64,000 nt of DNA from Isoetes taiwanensis. Taxonomy: Eukaryota > Streptophyta > Lycopodiopsida > Isoetales > Isoetaceae. The position numbers and the translations under genes are program-made. The DNA is taken from assembly GCA_021234155.1 (NCBI GenBank), contig JAJEKV010000060.1, forward strand, positions 1,885,274 through 1,949,273. The letters run 5' to 3'. The notes below the pieces were generated by a model, which worked only from the letters and a program-made list of their open reading frames with translations, was not told the DNA's origin and did no database searches. Positions 1 through 9,429 of this stretch are shown here, in pieces (position 1 is the first letter of the stretch; every line of letters starts with the position of its first letter).

Positions 1-242
1 ATATAGGGACATTCTCTAAAATTGTTTTCGTCGAATATGTCCATGAAGCATATATAAGCACCAAAAGCATTGCCAATATTCCAATTATCAACCCCTCTGC
101 AATGCTTTGTCTTAAGTCAACATAAGTCTTTAGAAGTTTAAAGTCCTCTATCTCCTGCGAAGTGCTTGGCTCTGCCTGGGACCATTAAGTGAATTGGACT
201 CAGATGCTAATTGTAAATGCTCCAAAATTTCATGTTGTTGCC
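1..242 (-). pseudogene. CPR5-like membrane protein, internal exon (runs off the window)
   Basis: Read on the minus strand, an acceptor (TTGCAG) ends at 243 and an open stretch follows to the window edge. It reads LQLASESNSLN, then after a +1 shift EDFKLLKTYVDL and a hydrophobic segment (GLIIGILAMLLVLIYAS) followed by WTYSTKTILE. This order resembles the region of plant CPR5, a nuclear-envelope/pore membrane protein controlling cell death and defence, where an LALSSDSN-like stretch precedes a soluble helix and the first of several membrane helices. The resemblance comes from remembered family features, not a search. The shift near position 90-100 means either a decayed copy or an indel in the assembly. 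The rest of the gene lies left of the window. Another membrane protein with similar topology is possible. Confidence 0.45.
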
Positions 243-398
243 CTGCAAGAAAGGTATGCTTGAAATAGAAAAAAATAGCGTTGGCTTATAGATTGTGCTC
301 AACTAACAACTCGAAAGATCATTGTAATCGCTTATGTCAATGAAGTAAACAATTAAAACAATCTTGCATGTTTAAAATGAATCAAAACTAGTTCTCCT

Positions 399-595
399 GA
401 TGTTCGGTATTTGAGCCTCCAGTTTTTATATATGATGCATCCCAAAGTTTCAAACCTCTTGCATATATATCATTAGCAATGCACAAAGCAAAAGGCACAT
501 CGAAAAAACTTCTCAAAATGCCATAACGTTGTTGCTTCATCCATTCTTTTTAGGGACAGATCGCCTCTGTACAATGCTTGCATTGCCACTGTCAT
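399..595 (-). other. Exon-like coding stretch upstream of the CPR5-like exon
   Basis: Two minus-strand open frames abut here. The first contains ALYRGDLSLKRMDEATTLWH and the second contains CIANDIYARGLKLWDASY. They are joined only through a one-base shift near 505. Composition looks protein-coding and the strand matches the exon at 1-242, so this may be the preceding exon of the same gene, similarly damaged. No family was recognised and no clean donor is visible at the 3' end (the frame stops at TAG just after GAGAAC). Confidence 0.25.
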
Positions 596-939
596 CGTGC
601 ATTCATGAGATTAGATGGCCATGAGTTCATAAATGTATTGTACGTAAATGTGCTCAGAAGAAAATAACGTACTTATAAAGATGGAAGAGATGTAGCATCA
701 TTCAAAACCTGATGCAAGTGTGAACCCTGGAGTTCAACTGCCGGGACTGAGAATTGGTTGCTATAGTTAGAGTTTTGGCTATCAAAACATGAGCTTGAAG
801 TTGTGTTTCCCAGAGTGAGTATGCCGCAGGCCACAACACTTACACATCATATTGTTTGCCTGCAGTTGCATCAGATTGGAGCTTATGTCTGCCTTGCCCC
901 AGTTACCCGGTTGAAACATTCACGATCTAGAATGCAGGT

Positions 940-975
940 ATATCCTAGGTATATTCCAATATATACCTAGGATAT
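940..975. repeat. Perfect 15-bp inverted repeat (hairpin)
   Basis: Positions 940-954 (atatcctaggtatat) are the exact reverse complement of 961-975, separated by a 6-base loop. No poly-T run or coding context suggests a terminator. It may be the end of a small inverted-repeat element or a chance AT palindrome. Confidence 0.7.
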
Positions 976-2635
976 TCCAGAAACCCACATATAGATAATA
1001 GATTGAGAATGGACTAATTGTAATGGGTTAGAAAAAATAGACATGATTCACGAGGTGATTAGTTGCTACAAAATTTTGAAGAACTTTATTAGATCTCATA
1101 TACATGGGTTTTTGTGCAATAGAAACGACATGAAATAGTAATACAAAATAGTATTGTAGTGCCTTATCAACTTGTTTACTAGATGCCCTACATCACAAGC
1201 GTGCAGCTGCTTCGCACCTAGATAATTTGCCTGCCTCTTCTCTACATTTTTATATAAAATATCACCTAGATGATTGAGCACTAGGAAACTTGGCGTGCCT
1301 CCTCTCTACATTTTTATTTGTTTCTTTGTTTGAAGTACATATGCCATCTGGTCTACGCAGAAGATAAAATTTAATTCAATTATTTCTATTTCTTATGTCT
1401 AGTTTGGGACGTAGCAACTAAATCTTACACAATTTCAAAGATTCAAATGGAATGTGATAGGATATATTGGAGTTTGCAACATTTTGGATCCAATTTCATT
1501 TGCAATTTCGTACCAAATGACACAAAGTTCACTTGTTTACAATTATTACATTAGTTTAGCATGGAATAAGCTTCTTGAGAATTGAATATGAGTTGAATTG
1601 AATTGGACTTAATTGAATTGAGATGACAAAACAGAAACGAGTCCACTGATAGAATAAGCACAAAGTAGTAGAACTTAGCAATCTTTTATAAAATGTAAGG
1701 TTCACTCATTCTACTCAATGTACATGTATTGTGCTACATATTCTAAAACGAGGTGCACCCTGGACTACCAGTCGCCGGATCCATTGATCCTATGGCCCAT
1801 GTTTTGGGCACATCCGGTTTCGTTATGGTCATTTATGATTGGGGACGTTTTTTATAATTTTTAAATGTGAAACACGAGTTAAGCTAAGTTTTTGATAGAA
1901 TATTGAACCTCTATATGGCTTTTGCCTAAGGGTTTTAGAATATGAAGAATGAGGGCTTGAACCTTTATCAAAATAACTCAAATCTCCTAATAAGACTACT
2001 TTGATCAATATACCCAAGAAGTTAACATATATCATAATAACATATATGTTCTTATGTTTGTCCTCCGAATCCGCCGTTGATCCGGAGATCCCCACGGCTC
2101 CGGCTTTGGGACGTATCCTACGACCCCGGGCGGCTTGGGAGTTTGTTTGCATTATATGTAAGCAATCCTACGGTCCGTTGATCCGATCCCCGATCGCCGG
2201 TCCGAGATCCTACGGCTCACGTTGCTTTGGGACACATCCTACGGTGCACATGGCTTTGGGAATTATATGTAATCGATCCTACGGACTAGGTTGATTCGAT
2301 CCAGATCGTCGATCCGAGATCCTACTACCACGTTGTTTTGGGACACATCCTAGATTGCACATGACTTTGGGAATTATATGTAATAGATCCTATGGCTCGG
2401 TTGCTTTTAATTATTGTCACGTGGTGAGATCTCGACCCTTGATCGGGTCCAAGATCCTACGGTAGGAAAAGGCTTTTAAAATTTTTATGTTGTGTGGAAG
2501 ATTCGAACCCTAGCCATTGACCCCTCAGCCCCCCATTCTAAGCACTAGACCAAGCACTAATTCCATAAATAATTAATGTTTCAAATATACCTAAGAGTAA
2601 TGTTTCCATTAAGATAAAATAGACTATAACATTCT

Positions 2636-2715
2636 AGCTAGTTCAAGAAAGTTCTAGAATGTTCCGGAAGGCTCTAAAAAGTTCTAGAATCTTCTAGAAA
2701 GTTCTAGAACATAAG
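2636..2715. promoter_or_regulatory. Heat-shock-element-like array, left arm
   Basis: Inside the left arm the pattern nGAAnnTTCn recurs on a 5-bp grid. 2652-2670 reads TTC-GAA-TTC-GAA with two-base spacers, and 2692-2709 again reads TTC-GAA-TTC-GAA. These are perfect heat-shock elements (the binding site of trimeric heat-shock factor). More degenerate GAA/TTC pentamers follow to about 2910. Whether any factor binds is unknown. The motif may simply be the monomer of a satellite-like repeat. Confidence 0.6.
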
Positions 2716-4154
2716 AGAATCTTAGGGGGATCTAAGAAAAGTCTTCCAGAAAGTTCCAAATTATTCTAATAAGTTTTAGAATGTTCTAGAATGTAGGGGA
2801 ATCTACGGGAATGTAAGGAAATCTAGGGAAATACTTCCAGAAAGTTCTAGAATATATTGAAAGTATTAAAATGTTCCAGAAAGTCTTAGAATGTTCTAAA
2901 AAGTTCTAGAATGTAAAGGAATCCAGAAGAATCTAATAGAATCTAAGAAAATCTTATAAAATGTAAGAGAATCTAGGAAAATATTTACAAGCCTAAGGGA
3001 ATCTCTTAAAATCTGGTGGTTAAGGGAATCTTCATAAAATCTAAGGGAATCTAAGAAAAAGTTGATGAAATCTTAGAGTATCTAGGGGAATCTTTATAGA
3101 ATCTCTTTGAATCTCATATAATGTAAGGGAACCTAGGGCAATCTCATAAAGTCTAAAGGGATCTAAGGGAATCTATGGGGATCTAGGGGGATCTTCATAG
3201 AATCTTGGAGAATCTATGGAAATATAATGGAATCTAGAGGGAATCTTATAAAATTTAGAGGAATCTCCACGAAACCTTCAAGAGAACCTTGGTAGAATCT
3301 TAGAGAATCTATGAATTTAGAGTATTCTCAAAAGATTCTTTTAGAATGTAGGGCACGACAAGAACTTGCAGCAAAAAAGCAGCATAGGAACATGCTAAAA
3401 CTCGGACATGCACAGTAGGACGCATTAAATTTCTTGTATATATAGGAACATGCTAAAACTCGGACATGCACCGTAGGACGCATTAAATTTCTTGTATATT
3501 AATGCGTCCTACGGTGCATGTCCGAGTTTTAGCATGTTCCTACGTGCAAGTTCTTGTAAAAGAATCTCTTGATAGATTCCCTAAGATTCTACCAAGGTTC
3601 TCTTAGAGGGTTCGTGAGCATTTCTCTAAATTTTATAAGATTCCCTCTAGATTCTATTAGATTTCCCTAGATTCTCCAAGATTCTATGAAGATCCCCTTA
3701 GATTCATTTAGATTTTATGATATTGCCCTAGGTTCCTTTACATTACATGAGATTCAAAGAGATTCTATAAAGATTCCCTTAGATACTCTAAGATTTCATC
3801 AACATTTTCTTAGATTCCCTTAGATTTTATGAAGATTCTTTTTAGATCCCCAGCATTTTAAGAGATTCCCTTAGGCTTGTAAATATTTTCCTAGATTCTC
3901 TTACATTTTATAAGATTTTCTTACATTCTATTAAATTCTTTCTCGATTCCTTTACATTCTATAACTTTTTAGAACATTCTAAGACTTTACGGAACATTCT
4001 AAGACTTTCAATATATTCTAGAACTTTTCGAAGTATTTCCTAGATTTCCTTACATTCCAGAGATTCCCTACATTCTAGAACATTCTAAAAATTATTAGAA
4101 CAATTTGGAACTTTCTGGAAGAATTTTCTTAGATCCCCTCTAGATTCTCTTATG

Positions 4155-4222
4155 TTCTAGAACTTTCTAGAAGATTCTAGAACTTTCTAGAGCCTTCCAG
4201 AACATTCTAGAACCTTCTTGAA
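4155..4222. promoter_or_regulatory. Heat-shock-element-like array of 14 pentamers, right arm
   Basis: From 4155 to 4222 alternating TTC and GAA triplets occur every 5 bp: 4155, 4160, 4165, 4170, 4175, 4180, 4185, then 4190 (GAG instead of GAA), 4195, 4200, 4205, 4210, 4215 and 4220. Thirteen of fourteen pentamers fit the heat-shock-factor consensus without a break in phase. Known functional HSEs usually have three to six pentamers. This lies in the right arm of the foldback element, mirroring the array at 2636-2715. Confidence 0.65.
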
Positions 4223-4305
4223 CTAGCTAGAATATTATAGTCTATTTTATCTTAATGGGAATATTACCCTTAAGTATATTTGAAACATAAACGTTCATGG
4301 AATTA

Positions 4306-4376
4306 ATGCTTGGTCTAGTGGTTAAAATGGGGGGTTGGGAGGTCAATGGCCAGGGTTCGAATCCTCCGCACAACAT
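4306..4376 (+). repeat. tRNA-derived (SINE-like) module with Pol III A and B boxes
   Basis: Positions 4311-4321 (TGGTCTAGTGG) match the Pol III A-box consensus and 4354-4364 (GGTTCGAATCC) match the B box, 33 bases apart, as in a tRNA gene. The region between does not fold into a proper anticodon arm and no matching acceptor stem is visible, so it is a tRNA relic of the kind that heads plant SINEs rather than a working tRNA. A mirror copy on the minus strand lies at about 2500-2552 in the left arm, with the B box intact and the last A-box base changed. Confidence 0.65.
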
Positions 4377-4699
4377 AAAAATTTTAAAAGCCTTTTCCTA
4401 AGGGATGAGCATTCAACTTGGGTCGTAGGATCTTGGACTCGATCAAGGGTCGAGATCTCACGCAACATGAGCCATAATTCCCAAAGTCATGTACAGGATG
4501 TGTCCCAAAGCAACGTGAGCCATACGATCTCAGACCGACGATCAGGATCGAATCAACGTGAACCGTAGGATCGCGTCTATATGAATTATATATAAACTCC
4601 CAGGCCATACGAGCCGTAGGATGCGATCCCAAAGCCACGTGAGCCGTCGGATCTCAAACGGACGGTCGGATAAGCGCGACAAACATAAGAACATATATA

Positions 4700-6235
4700 G
4701 AGTAGATATTTTTTGAATAAAGGAAATTTTTGTATTTTATATAATAAAAAGTATATAATACAATGTTTTAATCTCCAAGAGGACTATTATAGAAGTAACC
4801 TCAACATCTTCATCTTCTAAAAGAAGTATAAGATAGATACCAATAATTAAACCTGATTCTTAAAATGTTGCGACTGAAATGCATAGTGGAGTCTTTGCAT
4901 TGTCGAGGGGGGTCCACGTTCCCTCAAGCTGGCTAGACTTAGTACAAGCCTGGCCTCCAAACTCCTCCCATAAAGCCCTGGTGCGAGATATAGAAGCTCC
5001 TATATATCCCTTTATCTCGGTAATCTCCTTTGAAGGGTCACCGAGGGCTGCTCTTCCACTTTGCGTTATCCCATCAAGGAGCCCAGTACATCCTTGATAC
5101 ATATAAGCCCAACCAAATCACCAAATCTACCTATTCACTACTTTTGGAGTAGAATAGAAGACAAGCTATACCATCAAGTTGCCATTGCATATATTACTCG
5201 TACCAAAATAGAAAATAGTGAAAGAAAGAAATAAATCAATGTAAGAAGGGCGGCCTGCCATTTTGCTCATAGAAGTTGCCAATGCTTCGTGGATTCTGGT
5301 CTCTCAGCTTATAAACAAATAAATCACATGTGAGCAAGTAGTCAACCTAAAACCGGCTAGATAAAAATATATGCCCGGTAGCCGGACTCCTCCCTCAAAA
5401 GTCAGGGTGCAAGATATGTAGATTTTCCTGCCTATATCAATCCCTAGCTCAGCTATTCAATTCAAAACAATCCTAACAGATTATTTGCATTCAAACTAAG
5501 GAGGCCCAGAGGTGCCGGAGTACCTGATTTTTTCTTTAAAACACATTTTGCCTTCCGCCCAAGAAGAAAGGGTAAGAGTAAAAGTATAATGCTTAACAAA
5601 ACTGCAAGATTTTACCTCTTTGGATGAAGCTTACCCAATACAAATCCAGAACATGAATATGCTTCAATCTGAGACATCTCAGCCTGCACAAAATCTATCC
5701 TTTCTAGGTCGAGCCAGCCTCAAAGAATCGACCCATCAGAGAAGGGCCTACCAAGCCTGTCCCCCAAGTGATGGTTTAATCCTTCAAGAACTGCAAGGAA
5801 GAGATGAAAAAATGCAACCAAAACTGTATCAAGATTGAAGATCGCATACAGACTGCAACCTTGGGAAAACCTAGAGAACTTATGACAATCAATCTCATAG
5901 TTCGAAAGCATCCTGGCCTGGCATCCACATCCATATCCTTGCTCCATGCCTCGTTGCTGATCTGGAAGTAGGGTGAGGCAACAGTAGCCTCTCCTTTGCC
6001 ACGGCCCTAGCAACTGCTGCTCATCCCATCCCATTATTTTTCCAACGTCATTATTTTTTATTATAAATCTATGTTTTTTTGTTATGACAACTCATTCAAT
6101 TGTTTTATATCCATATCAAATTCCCATGAAACCCCCTGTTATTGTGCTACATATTCAGAACAAAGGAATAATTTAGATCAAATCATAAGTACCAAAGACC
6201 AAACTGTTGTAAACAAAAGAAGGCAGCACTATGAA
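4700..6235. other. No recognised gene; weak exon-like traces
   Basis: The interval contains open frames up to about 104 codons (for example 5720-6034, minus) but no protein family is recognisable. Around 5610-5800 the minus strand reads like coding sequence (EGLNHHLGDRLGRPFSDG, then after a stop ERIDFVQAEMSQIEA) and ends at a possible donor. This could be one more decayed gene fragment. Nothing else is supported. Confidence 0.35.
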
Positions 6236-6584
6236 GAGGTATCTCATTGGCAACGAGTAGCATTAGAGCGGCTTAAGTTTAGTAGGGTCTCTAGAAGATA
6301 CTAGTAAGGGCGTCCAAATCCGGCAAGACAAGGTATTTGACTTCTAATAAGGGAATTATAATTAATGTAGTTGGTGGTGCTTACAAAAGCCTTCTATGAA
6401 TAATAAATTCCAACAATTCTTCTCCTTCATCGCACTCGCCCACCATTCCATTGCATAATCTTCCTTCCAACCTCATAAAATTGGCAATGTTGCAGCCCAT
6501 AAGCAAGGCTAGAATCAACACTGCCTTCTCTACTTGCTCCATTATTACACAGATTTTTGATTGCTTAAATGAACCTTCAACCAT
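6236..6584 (-). pseudogene. RALF peptide-hormone pseudogene
   Basis: On the minus strand an ORF from 6584 carries a secretion signal (VEKAVLILALLMGCNIA), a pro-region with CNGMVGEC and the RR(L)L processing site, then stops. In another frame the mature RALF (rapid alkalinization factor) domain continues recognisably: INYNSLIRSQIPCLAGFG, then further indels, then SRSNATRCQ and a stop. It aligns segment by segment with the RALF gene at 7.9 kb. RALFs are secreted cysteine-rich ligands of FERONIA-type receptor kinases. At least two frameshifts, stop codons in the mature part and loss of one Cys make this copy non-functional. It is a tandem duplicate, same strand, 1.3 kb downstream of the 7.9-kb locus in the direction of transcription. 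Confidence 0.8.
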
Positions 6585-7913
6585 TTTGGTCCGTAATTTA
6601 GCGACCCCACCACTTTACATATTCCTTTACTTTGTTAATTCACAAGCTTCTTAGTTGTGGTTAGTGGGATGAAAGGAAACATTCTTAGTGGTGGGCATCA
6701 CTTTTTGTGTGTTTAAAGACTTTCAATATGTTGCATCTTGACTTTTAGTGAAGTTTACTTAAAGCATTTGCGAACAAAGTATTGAACAAGTCGAACAAAG
6801 TATTGAACAAGTCATTCAAACATATTTTTCTTTGATTGGGATTGCCTCCTCCCAAAACCATTGGATTGCAATCTTCAAGCCAACCTCACGTGAAGGCCAC
6901 ATTTACCAACATCCTTACAATTTTAATTGCATGCACGTTTTTGTCCGTATCTTATGTAATTATGGTGTCTTACTGTAGGAACCTTTTCCCACGTCTATGA
7001 TAGGTATTTGTGGGGTCCTAGTATAGCGATATGAGTTAGGAAAGAGAAGTGGTCACCATTTAAAACATATTGAATTGGGTTAGAATGCAGAAGAAATTGG
7101 CATGGAAGAATATTGGAATACCTACTTGGATTGTGTAGCAGTAGTAAGTTATCATTTAGATGATCCAACATGAACACTTTGAACCACTTCAGTTTGCCTG
7201 GCAGCAAAGGGCATCTGGATTTGGATTGAGCTTTGGCTTTGCTTCTCAATACATGATTTCGAGAACACACACCCCTCCCCCCTCTTCCCATGGTTTTTTT
7301 TTTTTTTTTTTTTTTTTTTGCCGTCCTCGAGTGTTACTTTGTATAAGATGCTTGAGGGGCATATACAATGTCACACTTGAGTAGTAATCATATGGGGAGT
7401 CACACTTAACATATATGGATGAAGAATGTTGGTACTAAGTCATAAATCATCATCAAACTATGCTCAAACTATTTGTAAGTTGAAGAGAAATTCACCCAAT
7501 ACCTTTAATTCCATTACTATTTTGGAAATCACAGTATTCGTAATTCTTTAGGGAATTCCCAATTTGCCCTCCAACCATGATGCACAGGATTGCAAAGACA
7601 TCTTTCCTTTTGTTCAAAGGACTTTTAAACCACCTAGTAGATACAACATATAATCTATGTGAAACGATACGAAGGAGACAAGAACAAAATGATTGTGAAA
7701 GCCAATGAGCAGAAAGGTACTGCTTTTATTTCCAAAATTTTATTTCCAAACAGGTAGGCCCAAATCGTTTGCAGAGCAAGCAGAGGGCGAGATCGGGAGC
7801 AAAAGGAAAACGATACAGATATAGCAGAGAGTACATAATTATTAACTGTAAACAACAAAAGCAAACAAATTTGCTTACAAACCTGGGCGGGGAAACATTT
7901 GGGCCTATGTAAT
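6585..7913. other. Intergenic DNA between RALF copies
   Basis: No gene was recognised. Homology to the flank of the 7.9-kb RALF copy fades past about 6600. A direct duplication (gaacaaagtattgaacaagtc, two copies at about 6770-6812) and a long poly-T tract at 7296-7319 are present. Confidence 0.5.
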
Positions 7914-8324
7914 TTATTTACTGGAGGTATCTCGCTGGCAGCGAGTAGCAGTGGAGCAGCTGCGCACGGTAGGATCGACAGTGCCAGAGGAGGATTTACA
8001 TATGCCATTGTAGTAAGAGTAACCGGCGGGGCACGAAACCTTGTCTGCAGAGAGGGATTGGTAACTGATGTAGCTGGATGTGGAGGTGGCCAGAACCCTT
8101 CTGTTGATTATGGAATCCATCAATTGCTCTTCTTCCTCATAACATTCTGCGACACTGCCGCTGCAGTATCGGCCTTCAAATCCAAATCCATTGAATTCGC
8201 GAGGCTGCAGCCCACAAACAACGCCACAATTAGCAGCGCCTTCTCTGCCACACCCATTCTGCTTGCCCTCTTCTGCCTTTCCATAAGTCGTATTATTCCT
8301 TAGTACTCTGTTTTGGCCCTCCAT
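7914..8324 (-). CDS. RALF-like secreted peptide (start region frameshifted)
   Basis: The 136-codon minus-strand ORF ends in a clear RALF (rapid alkalinization factor) domain. It has a pro-region with CSGSVAEC and acidic EEEE, a dibasic RRVL site (residues 75-78, the subtilase S1P cleavage position), the receptor-binding YISY motif (85-88), SYYN, and four cysteines at 98, 109, 123 and 129. C98-C109 is one residue longer than usual. The first ~45 residues of this frame are not a signal peptide. A good one (ALLIVALFVGCSLA) lies in the neighbouring frame of an ORF at 8120-8284, whose internal Met at 8257 aligns with the start of the 6.4-kb copy. A single indel near 8195-8210 thus separates signal from pro-region. 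The cause is either an assembly indel in a living gene or an early pseudogene. RALFs act extracellularly on CrRLK1L receptors and alkalinise the apoplast. Confidence 0.8.
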   Translation of the reverse strand: MEGQNRVLRNNTTYGKAEEGKQNGCGREGAANCGVVCGLQPREFNGFGFEGRYCSGSVAECYEEEEQLMDSIINRRVLATSTSSYISYQSLSADKVSCPAGYSYYNGICKSSSGTVDPTVRSCSTATRCQRDTSSK

Positions 8325-8436
8325 TTTTGACCACTTCTAATTTTCACCACATCACTTGCAAAAACTTAACTTATGTGTGTATTTTTTTTTTTTTGCCCTG
8401 CTCTGCTCACCTAGTCGTCAGTTAAATGTTTCCTCC

Positions 8437-8546
8437 CAATTCAATCTTTATGTGGAAATATTAACCTAAAGATTCAGTAATATATTATGCTCAATTCAAT
8501 CTTTATGTGGAAATATTAACCTAAAGATTCAGTAATATATTATGCT
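8437..8546. repeat. Perfect 55-bp tandem duplication
   Basis: 8437-8491 and 8492-8546 are identical 55-bp units beginning caattcaatctttatgtgg. Perfect identity implies a recent duplication or an assembly stutter. It lies about 110 bp upstream of the RALF ORF start. Confidence 0.9.
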
Positions 8547-8759
8547 CAAATTGACCCAGCTCAAGGTTGCCTTTCGTAGAAACATACTAATTTGTCCGCC
8601 ATGACAATCCTAAGTACATCACCTTTGGCAAACTAGTTTGACAAATACAAACATAGGTCAATTGATTAATGTTAATTGTGTTTACGTGTATTTGGTGCTA
8701 TCAATGAGAGTTGCCCTAAAAACCCAGCTTGCCAAATTATCTTGGAAGTGCTAGTCTCG

Positions 8760-9215
8760 CAACGATCCCATGTTTATGTTATTTCCAAGTACTATTTCTT
8801 TTTTTTTTTTTGAGGGTAAGAGATGTTTGTTTTTTTAAAGATACAAAAATCCCCAATGGGACAAATAGCCAAGATCATTAAATTGTTCTCTATCATTATG
8901 GCCCTTTGGTGGATTCCAATGGACATTAAAATTTTCATCTTTTATTTTTATTTTGATGAAATAGAATCAGAATAGAATAGAATAAAGTTTTTACCAATTC
9001 TGTCCAATCCCTTATTATAGCTCATCCCCTAAAAAAATCGACCAAATTATGGGACCCAAGCGATCGGGATGTTTATGTTATTTCCAAGTACTAATTCGGA
9101 GATGTCTTCTGCAATCAGGGTTATGGCCCTTTGGTGGACTCAATGGACATTAAAATTTTCATCTTTATTTTGTTTGGGAATAGAATAGAATAGAATAGAA
9201 AAAGTTTTTGTTGTC
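8760..9215. repeat. Diverged direct repeat (two blocks)
   Basis: Two blocks recur in the same order. The first contains atgtttatgttatttccaag (8770 and 9069). The second contains tatggccctttggtgga followed by caatggacattaaaattttc and a run of agaatagaat (8897-8990 and 9121-9205). Spacing differs, so the copies have diverged by indels. No coding potential was seen between them. Confidence 0.7.
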
Positions 9216-9429
9216 AAAGAGACCAATACAAATGGGATAAATCGAGGGGAAAGAAATATGTACATGTTAAGGGGCCTTGAAGGGTTGTTTGGGGAAGAAC
9301 CGTGATAGAAAATTTCTTTGGCTATCCATGATGTCTTGAAGGTATGATCCCAACAAATCTCGGCTATCCATGATCCATGATCCCAACCTCCCGTACCAAG
9401 GCATCTCATCTCATGCGGGGCTAGCGGAA

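Larger units (their letters stand above)
243..2039. other. AT-rich intergenic DNA, no gene recognised
   Basis: Apart from the exon-like stretch at 399-595, this interval is AT-rich with only short open frames. It holds a perfect 15-bp inverted repeat at 940-975. Between 1740 and 1830 a GC-richer stretch (gatccattgatcctatggc) resembles the short gatcctacgg repeats of the foldback element that starts near 2040. Confidence 0.5.
2040..4699. mobile_element. Foldback element, about 2.66 kb, near-symmetrical inverted arms
   Basis: The left arm (about 2040-3500) and right arm (about 3500-4699) are imperfect reverse complements over almost their whole length. The outer ends match: acatatatgttcttatgttt at the left against its complement near 4680-4698. 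Going inward both arms carry, in mirror order, repeated gatcctacggctcacgttg / ctttgggacacatcc modules, a tRNA-like module, a run of ttctagaa repeats, and a central unit. That central unit is present twice in direct orientation (about 3387-3500) and once inverted (about 3501-3543). No transposase is encoded. The short ORFs inside are by-products of the repeats. The layout is that of a foldback or very large MITE-like element. The target-site duplication could not be fixed by eye. Confidence 0.8.

Noticed and set aside
1829-2294. Overlapping 97-107-codon ORFs as genes
   Set aside because: They straddle the arm of the foldback and are made of its gatcctacgg repeats, with frames open on both strands. 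They are by-products of the repeat sequence.
4311-4364. A functional tRNA gene
   Set aside because: A and B boxes are perfect, but no anticodon stem or acceptor stem can be paired. A mirror copy in the other arm of the foldback shows it is part of a repeat.
5720-6034. 104-codon minus-strand ORF as a gene
   Set aside because: No recognisable domain. The hydrophobic stretch could be intronic T-rich sequence. Mentioned only as a weak trace.
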